A stretch of 64,000 nucleotides of DNA from Yponomeuta sedellus (lineage: Eukaryota > Arthropoda > Insecta > Lepidoptera > Yponomeutidae). The notes beneath the pieces are model-generated. The model was not told the origin of the DNA, did not search any database, and saw only the letters and a list, made by a program, of their open reading frames with translations. Positions 1 through 10,275 of this stretch are shown here, one piece after another. The stretch spans positions 22,297,805-22,361,804 of the forward strand of contig OW203736.1 in assembly GCA_934045075.1 (NCBI GenBank). Reading direction: 5' to 3'. The translations under genes were made by a program, and so were the position numbers. The number at the start of each line of letters is the position of its first letter. Position 1 is the first letter of the stretch.

Positions 1-851
1 TCAAAGTCTACGTTCACTTTCCAGGTGTACCTTTGAGAGGATGTAAATTTTCACGAAGCTGTTTAAAGTTTTTAGTTGTTCGCAAGGAGTTCGGCGTCCG
101 GGAAATTCTTAGTACCACCTAAACATAGAAAACGCCGTCGATGTAAAATGAAGGATAATTGTAACATTCCAATATGTATTGCTCATATTGATATACGAAG
201 TAGTGTTTGCATTGAACGTTAACTCGCTCGTTACACGGAAATATATGCCCTTAAGAGTCATCTGGGCCTCGATTCCGTTAGTCTATTATAGTACCATGAC
301 GTTACGTGGGGTGTTTTTCTTACTATTGACGCCTAGATGTGCGCGCGTCAACTTGAAGCAGCAACGAAATTAAATCGCCATGTTCATGCAATTGTAATTG
401 CACCACAATGCATTAGCAGAATCTAGGCCCTAGCCAAGTTTAGATTATGTTGTGGGGAAGTGTGGAAGTTACATCTGGAGTGGCCATGCCCACTTTTAGC
501 TATTTAAGTTCAATCTACGAGTCTTCAACATAAAGGTTTCAAGTGCGAGGTCCATTGGGGTTCATTAGACGTCGACTGTACCCTAGGAGCACTTTAAAAA
601 GGTCGTTCGAAAGGTCAATCTGGCTTTTTCCCTGTGTCGAAAATGAGAAAAGTTGTGAAGACATTGACCGGGCGCCCGCGCGGTCGCCGGCGGACTTCCC
701 TGATTATCTGCGATCTGCGAATTTTCTGAGCCATGAAGTGGATATTGCAGGTACAGCACAAAACACGCCAGAAGATTCGCAACATAGAAAAAAATTACAA
801 TCGTCGGGCAAAGATTCAAACTCGCTTTGTTTTTCCATCCTTATCACAAGT
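1..851. other. unassigned unique sequence
   Basis: No coding region or repeat recognised. Mostly AT-rich, with a short GC-rich island around 661-715. The open frames here (longest 162 codons, running into the S5 repeat) show no domain and no codon bias I can recognise. Confidence 0.5.
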
Positions 852-1219
852 TCGATATCAACCCTTGTATGTCCGCACTGCTGGGGCAAGGGTATTTTCC
901 TCCATCACAAGAAGGTTAGGCCATACTCTACCACGGGGGCCAAGTCCGGGTTGGTGGAGGATTGTAAGACAGTAGCGGGCCTTACTGTCAGATGTTATCA
1001 AGAGGCCCATAAGGCCTCTGACATGGCGTAACGACTGCCATTATATGACAGCCGGAAACAATGGCTTTACGTGCCTTGCGAAGCACGAAGGTGCTCGGAA
1101 AATATGCCACTAGCGGTAGCCACGGGACAATCACCCATCCTGCACCTGACCGCGCCTGTTGTTGCTTAACTCGAGTGATTAATTCCAATCACTCGGTTTG
1201 ACTAGGCCACGAGCGCTTC
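852..1219 (-). mobile_element. S5 SINE (5S rRNA-derived), full length
   Basis: Reads on the minus strand from a 5S-like head (about 1219 down to 1130) to a tail ending near 852. The head carries GTTAAGCAAC, GGCGCGGTCAGG and GGATGGGTGA in the order of the 5S rRNA internal promoter. Collinear with the copies at 20648, 42809 and 49131. Small differences show it is an independent, diverged copy. Confidence 0.75.
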
Positions 1220-1550
1220 TACTAACAGCAGTACGAGTACTTCTATCATTTTCCAGACTGTGAACGCAGGTAATTTCTATATAACCCACCCCCCAGACAA
1301 GAATAATTACAGCTCCGAATTGTTCAACTTGGAAAAGATTTTCGCAAATCGGTCTTTGAATTTTTAACTGGCACATTATGATACCGCTTTAACTTAACGC
1401 ATTAGGGCCGTGCAAATGGAGAGATTATCCGAGGGAATCCGGCTCGCGGGGCTTTCCAACTTCGATTGGGTGGCCATCCATCTGTGAAGGCCTATGTTAC
1501 CATAATATAATCGGGGAAAAAATATTATTAATATTTTGTATTTAAATAAT
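1220..1550. other. unassigned sequence
   Basis: AT-rich with a short C-run near 1290. I see no gene or repeat in it. Confidence 0.4.
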
Positions 1551-1609
1551 TGGGAGGGCTATTTCCAGCAGAGGACTACATAATATAGCCTGAAGAAGAA
1601 GAAGAAGAA
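1551..1609 (+). mobile_element. RTE-type LINE 3' end (R)
   Basis: GGGAGGGCTAT-(T/G)-TCCAGCAG-GGACT followed by ATATAGCCTGA and a GAA microsatellite tail. Same 3' end as the better preserved copy at 19313, where the ORF C-terminus is readable. Confidence 0.65.
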
Positions 1610-1775
1610 ATAAATGATTATGACCTAATATGAATAATTATGAATAATATGGGAACAAAGCATAAATTTCAATTTTCCCGGGGGGGCAGGCTGAGACCAA
1701 GGTTTCCACCATCCTGATATACTTCTTGTACTTAATTTCTCTAGTTTATATAAGTCGCACTGCAGGCCTTGTCTT
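1610..1775. other. unassigned AT-rich sequence
   Basis: Short AT-rich spacer with a G-run near 1681. Nothing recognised. Confidence 0.4.
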
Positions 1776-1895
1776 AGAAAGAGAGTATGGGTTTAATTAC
1801 TATGCGTCCACACCGCGGAATGGCAATTTCAAGCGCTGAGGTATTTTAACACGTGATCCAGATCTTAGGTTTCTTTACGACTACCTTCACAATTA
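1776..1895 (-). mobile_element. T2 SINE fragment
   Basis: Minus-strand 3' half of the T2 family: AGAGAGTATGGG, then TTTAATTACTATGCG, CACACCGCGGAATGGCAA and the ACCTTCAC block. The tRNA-like head is missing. Confidence 0.6.
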
Positions 1896-2640
1896 ATAAC
1901 TGTGAAGAAAAATGTGTGAAGGTTATTATTAGAATTGGTAATTATTACCAATCGATATTACTAAAACCATTATTATTATTATACTTAATTGTACGCAAAG
2001 AATGAAACATTTTACACAAAACACAAGCGTGATACAATCGAGTACATAGTGAGCTTATATCTAGATTTTTTTTCACCCAACTAGATCCGTCGCGAAACGA
2101 TGATTTGCAACGTGAAGCAATCTAGTCGTACAAGGTTTTTTTGTGCCTTCGCAGCAATTCCTTGCTTATTGTTGCGTCACATAATAGCTGTCACCGTCGG
2201 CTGACACAGTAACATGTTCCGTCATGTGTCTCCGTGGCACAAAGTGATCGCGTCGCCATATTTCGCCATCCGGCCCCTTTGTCCTCCTATCGACTTTCTT
2301 TCATCCTTGCTTGGAATATTTTCCGTTCGTAATTATTCGCGGAACTAGTGTCTCGCAATATCTTTCTGAGAGCTTAAAGTATTCGTGGGCCAACCGAATC
2401 AAGGAAGGCGGCCTCGTTTGAATTTAAAGGGAACATTTGTGAGGAATAAAGCACTGGGAATAGGATAATAATGTCTCTTTTAGCGACATCTTTCACGATT
2501 AGTACAGTCCGAGTGATGCCTAACTTTTCCTGTTAAGACATTTCGCACACTGACGTCTTTAGTAAAATCTCAACCATATACATAGCCATATAGCTCAATG
2601 TAAAAAATGTTTATGGGCATTCAATGATGGCACAACCTTG
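1896..2640. other. unassigned sequence
   Basis: Unique-looking DNA with several near-palindromic AT stretches (1930-1980). No ORF, no tRNA, no repeat that recurs elsewhere in the window. Confidence 0.4.
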
Positions 2641-2707
2641 CGCTATGGCGCTCATTGGGGGAGGGCTATGTCCAGTAGTGGACTAATATAGCCTGAAGAA
2701 GAAGAAG
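2641..2707 (+). mobile_element. RTE-type LINE 3' end (R)
   Basis: GCTATGGCGCTCATTGGGG, then GGGCTATGTCCAGTAGTGGA and ATATAGCCTGAAGAAGAAG: the last ORF codons and tail of the R family. It directly abuts an S5 fragment. Confidence 0.7.
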
Positions 2708-2778
2708 GTCTTATGGGCGGCTTGATAAGTTATGACAATAAAGCTGACAGTATCTCCTAATCCTTCACAAAAGAAAAT
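2708..2778 (+). mobile_element. S5 SINE internal fragment
   Basis: CTTATGGGCGGCTTGATAA followed by a diverged copy of the AGTAAGGCCCGCCACTGTC block. It matches the middle of the S5 consensus. No 5S head or tail. Confidence 0.55.
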
Positions 2779-3213
2779 ATCCACTATTAAAACAAAATGT
2801 CTACTTAATGAACTTCAAAGTCGTTAGTTTCACAATAAAATTAATAAATTATGTGGAGAAGAAGCTAACAAAGGCACTCCACATTAATACATTTCAAAAC
2901 TCGTTGTCACTTATTTAACAGAGTTCCAAACTTTAACATACATTACACCAAACATAATCGACTTCGTTAACATTCGATGATGACGAGCCTACTCTGCCGC
3001 AATACAGTTTCTAACTAGTGCGGAGGGTAGTAGTAATCTTCGACTTTTACCAAGTTACCGTTGCAAATATTTATAAATCTTAAAGTACCCCATGATTAAA
3101 TATATGTAGATATACTCTGTAACAGTATGTCATGTTAGTTTTTGCCAAAATAAACAATTTGATTTGATAGGTACCAGAAATCTTTGTCTTCCAAATAATC
3201 CATATTTACAACT
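2779..3213. other. unassigned sequence with possible LINE tail
   Basis: Unique DNA. Around 3090-3170 the string AATAAACAATTTGATTTGAT resembles a LINE 3' terminus, but I cannot tie it to a family. Confidence 0.35.
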
Positions 3214-3349
3214 TTCCATCGTAAGGTTGTCTGGAAGAAATTGCTTTTAGCAATAAGGCCGCCAATTGTACTATGTATATTTGCAATTGTTTTGTATTTG
3301 TTGTTTTTCCAGTGTACAATAAAGAATATTCTTATCTTATCTTATTTTT
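3214..3349 (+). mobile_element. LC LINE 3' end with TCTTA tail
   Basis: Contains CGTAAGGTTGTCTGGAAGAA, TAGCAATAAGGCCGCCAATT and GTACAATAAAGAATATTC, ending in (TCTTA)n. The same block recurs at 30248 (+), 43173 (-) and 59616 (-). AATAAA lies just upstream of the tail, as expected for a LINE 3' UTR. Confidence 0.7.
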
Positions 3350-3392
3350 TTGCAAACCTATAAAATGCGTTCTTTACATACCCTACAAACGT

Positions 3393-3462
3393 GCCACCGC
3401 AGGGCACACGCCTTCTCTCAGAGAGAGTGTGGGCCTAAATGCCATGCGTGCCCATCGTGGAT
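3393..3462 (-). mobile_element. T2 SINE 3' fragment
   Basis: GCAGGGCACACGCCTTCTCT, then AGAGAGAGTGTGGGC and a CATGCGTGCCCATCG block: the 3' end of T2 read on the minus strand. Confidence 0.6.
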
Positions 3463-3588
3463 CCATACCCTCCCTAGTCAAGAACAGAGATAAAAGGAAA
3501 GCCCTTGTGCCACCCCCAGACTTTACGGAGAAGTAAAGTAAAGCGATTAGTACAGGACGAGTAATGCCTTACTTTATTTGTTAAGACA

Positions 3589-3591
<3 letters not shown>

Positions 3592-3636
<45 letters not shown>
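3592..3636. repeat. TA dinucleotide microsatellite
   Basis: About 22 uninterrupted TA units. Confidence 0.95.
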
Positions 3637-3637
<1 letters not shown>

Positions 3638-3675
3638 GCACGCTAAGAAGAATAAGAAGAGGCACACTGACGCTG

Positions 3676-3780
3676 TCGTTCTTCATCTTCAGGCTATATT
3701 ATGTAGTCCACTGCTGGACATAGCCCTCCCCTAATGAGCGCCATGGCGCTCAGTCTTCAGCTTGCCGAATCCAGCATAGA
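3676..3780 (-). mobile_element. RTE-type LINE 3' end (R)
   Basis: Minus-strand copy: CTTCAGGCTATATTATGTAG, CCACTGCTGGACATAGCC, then AGCGCCATGGCGCTCAGTCT and CTTGCCGAATCCAGCAT. It decodes to the end of the R ORF seen at 19313. Confidence 0.7.
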
Positions 3781-3789
3781 AAATATTGC

Positions 3790-3860
3790 ATAATAATAAT
3801 AATAAATTTATTGACCATAAGAAGTGTTTACATACGGGCTTAGCTTAGTTTAATCATTTC
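3790..3860 (-). mobile_element. LINE tail with ATT repeat
   Basis: TAATAATAATAATAAATTTA followed by TTGACCATAAGAAGTG. It looks like a reversed LINE 3' end whose ATT tail lies at the left. Family unknown. Confidence 0.4.
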
Positions 3861-3947
3861 ATATTAATGCTAAAGTAGGGGTCGTTGATACCTGTACTAG
3901 TTAAAACTTGTATATTATAGCATAAATTCGCTATCAATGCGCAATGT

Positions 3948-4455
3948 GCGGCGGTAGCCCAGTGGGTAGAATTGGTATGAACTCAGAAGCCAGAGCCCTA
4001 GGTTCGATACTCAGTGCGGACATGTGCGGGACTTTGTTTTCTAAGTTATGTACATTCGTGAAGTTACAGTAGCAATATCAAAGGGGATATTAGCAAAGGG
4101 GATATAAAATAGCAAAGAGGAAGATAAAAAGTACCCGGAACCGGCGTGCGTGCGTGCAACGACTTATGAACGTTGATGAAGCGAAGTTGATCTGTCAGGA
4201 TCGTGGCAAGTGGCAGTCCCTGGTCTCTGCCTACCCCTCTGGGATATAGGCGTGAGGTTATGTTATGTCATGTTAGTAGCAATACCAATCGCTAACGGTG
4301 AAAGAAAAAGTCGTGAGGAAACTGAGGTGTTCAAATGCCTCAGCGTTTGAAATTCGAATCTGCGGTGGGCACGTATTGAAGCCCATACATACCCCCTTTC
4401 TCTGTGAGAGAAGGCCTTTGCCCTGCAGATGAACGTAATATCCCACTATATAAAA
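3948..4455 (+). mobile_element. T2 SINE interrupted by an LD LINE end
   Basis: tRNA-like head GCGGCGGTAGCCCAGTGGGT with B-box-like GGTTCGATAC, then the T2 body up to 4077. The body resumes at 4285 with CAATCGCTAACGG and ends in GAGAGAAGGCCTTTGCCCTG. The host SINE is split by the LD insertion at 4078-4274, which is flanked by a 10-bp duplication. Confidence 0.75.
4078..4274 (+). mobile_element. LD LINE 3' end inserted in T2, with 10-bp TSD
   Basis: Flanked by AGTAGCAATA at 4068-4077 and 4275-4284. Contains GATAAAAAGTACCCGGAACC, TGATCTGTCAGGATCGTGGC and TGCCTACCCCTCTGGGATA, ending in a short TATGT tail. The duplication and tail fit target-primed reverse transcription of a 5'-truncated LINE. 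Confidence 0.75.
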
Positions 4456-4786
4456 TAAAAAAATATATAAAAAAATGACAAATGCCCTCTCCAGTTTACC
4501 TTTGACCCTCTATGCAGCTAACTTAGCAGAAAGAGGTCTATATGGTCTATATGCACTGGCGCTGTATTTACCCGAGCCCGCAAACTCATTGCTCGGTTAC
4601 TTGTGAAGGATTTCCGCTGAGCAAATGCCTTCTTCGATAAAGGAAAATATCTCAGCTCTCGCGAGTAATTCGAACGGCACACAGCGCCTTCTATTTTCTT
4701 AACGATTCGTAAGTGGGCTTACGAGCACTATTCGTGTAGGAAAATACCCAATATGGCCGGCATTATGCGCTTATTATAATGTCTAG
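4456..4786. other. unassigned sequence
   Basis: Unique DNA without a recognisable ORF or repeat. Confidence 0.4.
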
Positions 4787-5036
4787 GTAGTTAGACCTAA
4801 GATTTCCGCACTTAGCCCATTGACCCATTGAACGTAGTAATCGCTAAGGTATGTTGACACTTCATGCACTAGGGTTTCCTTACCATGTTTTCCTTCAGGT
4901 TAGCGAGTAGTATTACTACTATAACTTCACAAATGCATATAACTTAGAAAACAAAGTGATTGCTAAATGCCGGGATTCGAACCTACGACCTCCCGATTGA
5001 GAAGCCGGAGTTCTACCACTACGCTACCACCGCTTC
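4787..5036 (-). mobile_element. T2 SINE, near full length
   Basis: Minus strand: head at the right (GCTACCACCGC; B-box complement GGGATTCGAACC). The body runs left through ACATAACTTAGAAAACAAAG to TTAGACCTAAGATTTCCGC and a GTTA-like tail. Confidence 0.75.
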
Positions 5037-5489
5037 TAATGCTAATTGCATGAACCAACTTGAACTTACGAATTAACCGAAGCCCAATGGAATACAGACA
5101 CGGAATGCATCTTTATCGCGTGGCGAAAGCACGATGAAGAAGACTTACCCGGTCTCTATACGTGAAACTGTGAATGTAAATCATTACCTTAAATTAATCG
5201 GCTTAATCCATAGTACAATGCCAATACAACTTCAACTTTTTTAACTTATACGATGCGATTTTATTATATTATGGTAATAATTCACAATAACTCTCTCCGG
5301 GCACTACCTGCACTACTAACCACATAACTCAAGGTTAGCTGGAAGAAAATACTCATTAATATTAAGCTCGCCTTTGTAAAAATATGCTTAAATATGCAAT
5401 TTGCATGCCTAAAGAGGTGAATTGTGAAGAAAATTATAAATATCTTACCAGCTGCTAACGATGTACCACTTTTCGTGCAAATAAACAAC
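5037..5489. other. unassigned sequence
   Basis: AT-rich. No gene or repeat recognised. Confidence 0.4.
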
Positions 5490-5498
5490 TTCATTTCA

Positions 5499-5628
5499 AA
5501 AACGGCACGGATAGCCAGAGGTCGCGGGTTCGAATCCCGGCATGGGTGGAATATTTAGCCTCTAAATAGGTTTTTTTTTAAATAGTCCTTAGCACGGGTT
5601 AGTGCATTAAAAATAAAAATAGTGTAAA
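5499..5628 (+). mobile_element. T1 SINE, 5'-truncated, with 9-bp TSD
   Basis: Begins inside the tRNA-like part (CGGCACGGATAGCCAGAGG) and keeps B box GGTTCGAATCC. The 3' part has CCTCTAAATAGG and AGCACGGGTTAGTGCATT, ending AATAGTGTAA. Direct repeats TTCATTTCA at 5490-5498 and 5629-5637 mark the insertion and define the T1 3' end. Confidence 0.75.
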
Positions 5629-5754
5629 TTCATTTCATTTCACTTATTGTGCAATAAAGCATTTTCTAATCTAATGCAGAAGCCAACATTTGTCTTCTTA
5701 TTTATTTAAACTACACTGAAATTTTATCAGAACTATTCTAATTTTCAGTAAATA

Positions 5755-5905
5755 TTAAATATTTTTTATTTATTTTTTATATTCATGGACATATTACACA
5801 GATCTCGTTAGCCCTATACTAAGTACAACTAAATGACTTTTGTTATAGGTGCTAACTCGACGATAGATTTAATACAATAAATACATAGATAACATCCAAG
5901 ACCCG
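5755..5905 (-). mobile_element. probable LINE 3' UTR, reversed
   Basis: ATTTATTTTTTATATTCATG at the left followed by ATTACACAGATCTCGTTAGC and AATACAATAAATACATAGAT. Tail-first organisation suggests a minus-strand LINE 3' end. Weak assignment. Confidence 0.3.
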
Positions 5906-6102
5906 AGACAAATTAGAAAAGTTCGTTTCCTAGTTAATATAAAATTACAATTAAAATTTTAAAGAAATAAGCTTTACATAGTATTTAACGTTTTATTACT
6001 TTTAAGGATTTGGAATATATATGTACTGAGAATAGCACTTGAGTCTACCACTTCCGAGTCAATTGTTCTACCCGACGACCACTCGCCAACCTGAAACTCG
6101 CG

Positions 6103-6228
6103 AAACCTGATTGTATGAGGTGTTCAAATACCTCAGCGCTTATCATCCGCTGTGGTAAGTCTATACTCTCTCTCTGAGAAAAGGCCTGTACCCTGAAGTG
6201 GAATATAAACGTACCACTGAAGAGCCTT
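6103..6228 (+). mobile_element. T2 SINE 3' half
   Basis: GAGGTGTTCAAATACCTCAG, then GCTGTGGTAAGTCTATACTC, CTCTCTGAGAAAAGGCCTGT and CCTGAAGTGGAA: the T2 3' block. A minus-oriented tRNA-like head follows at 6264. Confidence 0.65.
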
Positions 6229-6263
6229 TCTACATAAAAATATGTTTTTTATATAACTTTTAT

Positions 6264-6331
6264 GCTGAGATCCGAACCTCAACCCTCTCGCAGACGAGGC
6301 AAGAATTCTACCGACACGCTACCCCTGCAGT
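6264..6331 (-). mobile_element. tRNA-like SINE head
   Basis: GATCCGAACCTCAACCCTCT, then GCAAGAATTCTACCGACACG: a B-box-like and A-box-like pair on the minus strand. No paired acceptor stem, so a SINE head and not a tRNA gene. Confidence 0.45.
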
Positions 6332-6628
6332 GTAACTCTATACCCCTCAGAATACCCCACGGAGCACAAAGGGATAACAGAACAACCTTGTTCGCAAGGC
6401 GAGTGACGCAACAAACAGGGAATTACTCCGCGCTACATCAGGTACGTGCGGGGACAAAGTTAATTTGCATAAAAAGGAAACGGTCCTGAAAAGTGGTCGA
6501 GGTAGCTGGCAAAGGACGAAGAAAGGCCAACAGAGTCAAGCTCATTAGCGCGATATGCTGAATTTTTACTCTAACCAATACTGCCAATAGGCAAATCGCG
6601 TCAATAGTTACACTCAATGAATTGTCCA
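6332..6628. other. unassigned sequence
   Basis: Nothing recognised. The frames here are short and unbiased. Confidence 0.35.
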
Positions 6629-6735
6629 CACCTACATAAACACACACATACAATAACACACACACACACACACGCACAAAAATACACACACACACACACA
6701 CATACACACACAAATATACACACACATACACCAGC
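6629..6735. repeat. CA-rich microsatellite, interrupted
   Basis: Imperfect (CA)n with CATA and AAATA interruptions. The long cysteine/valine-rich and threonine/histidine-rich frames over it are artefacts of the repeat. Confidence 0.9.
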
Positions 6736-6826
6736 ATGTTATTCTGTAGTTAACAATTTAGTTTTAGTTTTGGTTAACATCCTGTTTAGTCTCTCAAATT
6801 TATACGTTTATAAATTTATAAATTTA

Positions 6827-6863
6827 TATATGACAGTAGAAGGTAATTCTACTGTCATATCTC
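6827..6863. repeat. small perfect inverted repeat
   Basis: ATATGACAGTAGA and its complement TCTACTGTCATAT surround a 7-9-nt loop. It could form a hairpin. No surrounding gene to make it a terminator. Confidence 0.6.
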
Positions 6864-6894
6864 CATTGTAATTATCCTAAGCATGACAATTTAT

Positions 6895-7068
6895 ATCTTA
6901 CCATATACCTCGCCAGAGGCACGGGCCTGCTCGCCATAAACACAGGCTACATGTGAGCCTAGCTATGGCAGCAGACATGTACCCAAGTACATTTTATGTT
7001 ATGTTTTTTCTTCTTGGAATAACTTAATGTAGATGTATCACTATGCAACCTTTACCTTGAATAAACAA

Positions 7069-7106
<38 letters not shown>
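6895..7106 (+). mobile_element. LINE 3' UTR with ATT tail
   Basis: CTATGCAACCTTTACCTTGA, then AATAAACAAATTTATT and about 12 ATT units. AATAAA before the tail is typical of LINE 3' ends. The family is not identified. Confidence 0.45.
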
Positions 7107-7108
<2 letters not shown>

Positions 7109-7145
7109 CAAGAAAATAACATTGGCCCTTGCATCTACGTAATGA

Positions 7146-7497
7146 GATCATTATACAGCGTCCAGTGGCATCTTCACTTACACTAGATGGGTCAAGGCAC
7201 CAATCGGACGTTGCAGTGCCTGGGACATTGATTTAGATGTGTAGGCTTGCCCAGCACCTATACCATCCTGACAGCTTAGTCGGCCTAGCACACAGGAAAG
7301 ACTAGTCAATACGTGCGGAGCCAACCAAGCCGCGGGTTTCCTCACGATTTCCTTCACTGTTAGCGTGTGGTATCGCCACTAAAAATTCGTTAACGTTGAA
7401 TTTAAACAAAGCCATTGGTACATGCCCGCACTGGGGATCGAACTTGGGTATCTCGCTTGCAAGTCCATTGTTTGACCCATTGGGCTACCACCACACT
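7146..7497 (-). mobile_element. T2-like SINE variant with long 3' extension
   Basis: The right part is a T2 head (GGGCTACCACC, B-box complement GGATCGAAC). The left part holds CAGCGTCCAGTGGCATCTTC, AGTGCCTGGGACATTG and CGTGCGGAGCCAACCAAGCC. The same extension recurs at 50040 (-), 51338 (+) and 56500 (-). Confidence 0.65.
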
Positions 7498-7574
7498 ACC
7501 ACCATAGCTTTACCTTTATCTTAATCATTTCAAAGATCTACTCTCTACTCTTTTAGGTCTCAGGCGTCTTCCAG

Positions 7575-7790
7575 GTTTTTTTTTTATCTAGCCTATATAC
7601 GCCCTAGGGCACAGGCCTTCTTTCAGAGTATGGGCTTAATCACCACGTGTGCCTACCGATTGTCAATTTAAAGCACTGAGGTATGTGACCTCAGACAGTC
7701 TGGTTTCGTCACGATGTTTTCCTTCACAGTAAGCGAGTGGTATTGTTACAAAAACTTTACAAATGTACATAACTTAGAAATTGGGACTTT
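7575..7790 (-). mobile_element. T2 SINE fragment
   Basis: GGGCACAGGCCTTCTTTCAG, then TGGGCTTAATCACCACG, CACGATGTTTTCCTTCAC and ACATAACTTAGAAATTGG. The tRNA-like head is lost. Confidence 0.65.
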
Positions 7791-8198
7791 TCTGAGTTGC
7801 CCCCTGAAACTAGCCTTTGACTAGAGTTGGCGGAGAGGTAGTGGTATATCGTTCCAGGACTTGAGGCCTGCAATGGCTGGAAGCTGCCACGAAAGGCGGC
7901 TGTCGGTGATACGGCTCACAAACTCACAAAGTGGGTTTCGAAGTAATTCTAATGCCACTCCCATTGCTCTGCTTCGAACCAGCTTGTGAAATACCTAACC
8001 TAGTTTCAGCATTAAGACCATATCAAGTATTAAAATGACTGTGAATAGTTTAAATCTGTTGTTAATTGTAAGGATTAGCACTGTTTATACGTGGGTGTTA
8101 CATTAGTGAGAATTAATTTTAAACACGTTATTTACCTACGTTTTCTTATTTGATCTAACGTGTTTCTTTCATGCTGCTACATTTAAGCTGCTGTCTTG
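7791..8198. other. unassigned sequence
   Basis: GC-moderate stretch (7820-7990) followed by AT-rich DNA. No gene or known repeat seen. Confidence 0.35.
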
Positions 8199-8310
8199 CT
8201 GTCTTACAATCCTCCACCAACCCGGACTTGGCCCCCTTGGTGGAGTATGGCCTAACCTTCCTGCGACGCAGAAAGAGACCCGTACCCCAGCAGTGGGACA
8301 CAAGGGATAT
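8199..8310 (+). mobile_element. S5 SINE 3' fragment
   Basis: TGTCTTACAATCCTCCACC, CGGACTTGGCCCCCTTGGTG, then ACCTTCCTGCG and CCCCAGCAGTGGGACA. Only the 3' third, without the 5S head. Confidence 0.7.
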
Positions 8311-8454
8311 AGAGATATAGAGATTTTTTTGTTGACAGACAGCGGTAATTAAAGCGGTAATTGAAAACGTGAAAAATCTGGGTTCTCCGCAGTGTCATCG
8401 GCATCATACTTCCTGTGATTCTAGTGCAGGTTTATTTTGTAGTAAATTTTTGAT

Positions 8455-8600
8455 GATTTGAAAGATGTTTGTCAGGATCGTAGTACGTGGAAAGTTTTTA
8501 TTTATGTCATCTGTCTATACTTTTGGAATGAAATAAATTATTGAGTATTGAAAACACTGGTATCTGCCTACCCTTCTGGGATATAAGCATGAGTTTAAAT
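8455..8600 (+). mobile_element. LD LINE end, split by a ~60-bp insert
   Basis: TTGTCAGGATCGTAGTACGTG precedes and CTGCCTACCCTTCTGGGATA follows about 60 bp of AT-rich sequence (roughly 8495-8555). The halves join in the LD consensus. Confidence 0.5.
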
Positions 8601-8614
8601 AATATCACATCATA

Positions 8615-8800
8615 TCACACTAATATTAAAAAGCCGAAAGTTTGTAAGTGTGTATGTTTGTTACTTCTTCACGTTTAAGCGGCTGTAGCGATTTTAATTT
8701 GTTATGGAGTTAGCTGGCACCCTGAATTAACGTTTTACTGCGGGAAAATATATTATTTCCGTGGAAAACTCGATAAACCCCGGGGTAAGGCTAGTAAGGT
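8615..8800 (+). mobile_element. non-autonomous Helitron, 5' part
   Basis: Starts TCACACTAATATTAAAAAG after an A, matching the 5' end at 63085, then GAAAGTTTGTAAGTGTGTAT and TTGTTACTTCTTCACG. No clear CTAG end; the 3' portion has decayed. Confidence 0.6.
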
Positions 8801-9304
8801 GGTAAGGTATAATTAAGCATCTTCATGTTGGTAATTTTAGGGGTTAATGACATTCAAAGGATTCGGACGTTCTACATCTTGTTGATTTGAAAATACTCCG
8901 TTATTTTCAAGTTAGATATGTCGGAGCGTCGCAGTCGGGACTTAATTTAATAACCCGGTCAAGTTCGCCGCTAGCGGTCGGTTTAAATCATAACCCTACT
9001 CCTACACAGAGATGCCCCGGTTTGACCCCATATTTTGATACCTCAACAAAATACTTAGATCAGTCTCAGTCCGATTGTTAATCGTTGGTTTCGTCCGTCA
9101 AGTTTTCATTAATTGTAATGCAAATGTATAAAAAAATATATTATTGTGTATTGGTTATCTCAGGCATCGGGAGCCGGAACCACATTTTTTAAAAACATTT
9201 CGTCACGGCTAATGGATGCGTCGGGTAACACGAGAGCCGCTTATGTAGTACGAATGGGGCGAGTGGCGCTAAAATTTTACTATTTGACAAGAGTCGTCAT
9301 TATA
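8801..9304. other. unassigned sequence
   Basis: No supported feature. Confidence 0.35.
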
Positions 9305-9572
9305 TTCTTTATAATGCACTAACCTAATGTAAAACCTAACTGCAAATTAAGGTACTCGGGGCTGCAAGTGTTGCAAATTACTTCAGCCAGATGTTGCTGC
9401 CTGTACCTAATACAGAGAGTATTGTAAAGAGGTTCAAAATTTCACTGATGCCAGTGAGTCGCCCATTGGCTCAGTTGGGAGAGCGCTGGCACGGCTAGCC
9501 AGAGGTCGCGGGTTCGAGTTCCGCATGGGTGGCATTTTTAGCATATAATAGGTTTTTTAAAAAATAGTCGTT
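9305..9572 (+). mobile_element. T1 SINE, full with 5' leader
   Basis: Leader GGTACTCGGGGCTGCAAG, CAGCCAGATGTTGCTGCC and ACAGAGAGTATTGTAAAGAG precede the tRNA-like part: A box TGGCTCAGTTGG near 9467 and B box GGTTCGAGTTC near 9510. The 3' part has GCATGGGTGG and a decayed TATAATAGG block. The leader is shared with the copy at 60345. Confidence 0.7.
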
Positions 9573-10185
9573 ATTTTAGACGTGAAAACGCGCGACTCGT
9601 ATCGTTGTTCCTTATTCGGGTAGCGGCTGGGACTCGCTATTCAACGGGGTAACGTTGACCGTCTTCTAGGCACCACCGTAACGACCGACGACAACGATTT
9701 GGCCTGTTTCTTTACGTAAATTCCTAGTTTTATTTACTATAACATATTACCTCAACGCCACAGATTTTTAGTTTAACCGATTGTTAGTGTAAGAGAAACT
9801 ATAGGTTAGACTCATAATTAGGTCATTGTAGATACCAGTTACGGAGCTCATGGAAATTGGATGAAAACGTGGTATCCAGCCGCAGCAACCCTGGAACAAG
9901 GACTCGCAAATAGAATTACCGCAGAGGCGTCCGCGCGCACTTTTATTGCTTTTGTCAATATCCGTCGTCGGTCGCGATTCACTTATTTTTGTAATCCATT
10001 TGTGATTACGACAAAAAAAACCAGCCAGCGAAGAAAGTTTTTCTTGGTAATGTATACCTATTCTATTAATGATGAAACTAACTTTATTAGTAAGCCACTC
10101 TGTGACGGAGTATAACTACTCGAAATGATTCAATTTGGGTAGACAATTAGACATGAAAGAAATATAAAAATTGGTTGATATTTAG
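9573..10185. other. unassigned sequence, moderately GC-rich
   Basis: 9570-9700 and 9870-9990 are more GC-rich than the surroundings and not shared with other parts of the window. An 84-codon frame lies here but has no recognisable domain. It could be host regulatory DNA or an old repeat. Confidence 0.3.
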
Positions 10186-10275
10186 AGACCTTCTCTAAGA
10201 GAGACAGAGTGGGCTTAATCAACAGGCGTGCCCACTGCGAAAAGGCAATTTCGAGCGCTATGCCCGGTAGCAAAG
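10186..10275 (-). mobile_element. T2 SINE fragment
   Basis: CTCTAAGAGAGACAGAGTGG, then GTGCCCACTGCGAAAAGGC: the T2 3' block on the minus strand. Confidence 0.5.

Noticed and set aside
1020..1188. Frames over S5 copies recurring several times (LLSEVIKPPIRPLT-like)
   Set aside because: They recur because the SINE recurs; frames differ between copies and contain stops, so no conserved protein is indicated.
3592..3636. Origin or regulatory TA element
   Set aside because: A plain TA microsatellite with no supporting context.
9460..9530. tRNA gene with A and B boxes
   Set aside because: The two ends do not pair as an acceptor stem, and the same block recurs in many places with a common 3' extension, so it is a SINE head. 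The same applies to all T1 to T4 heads.
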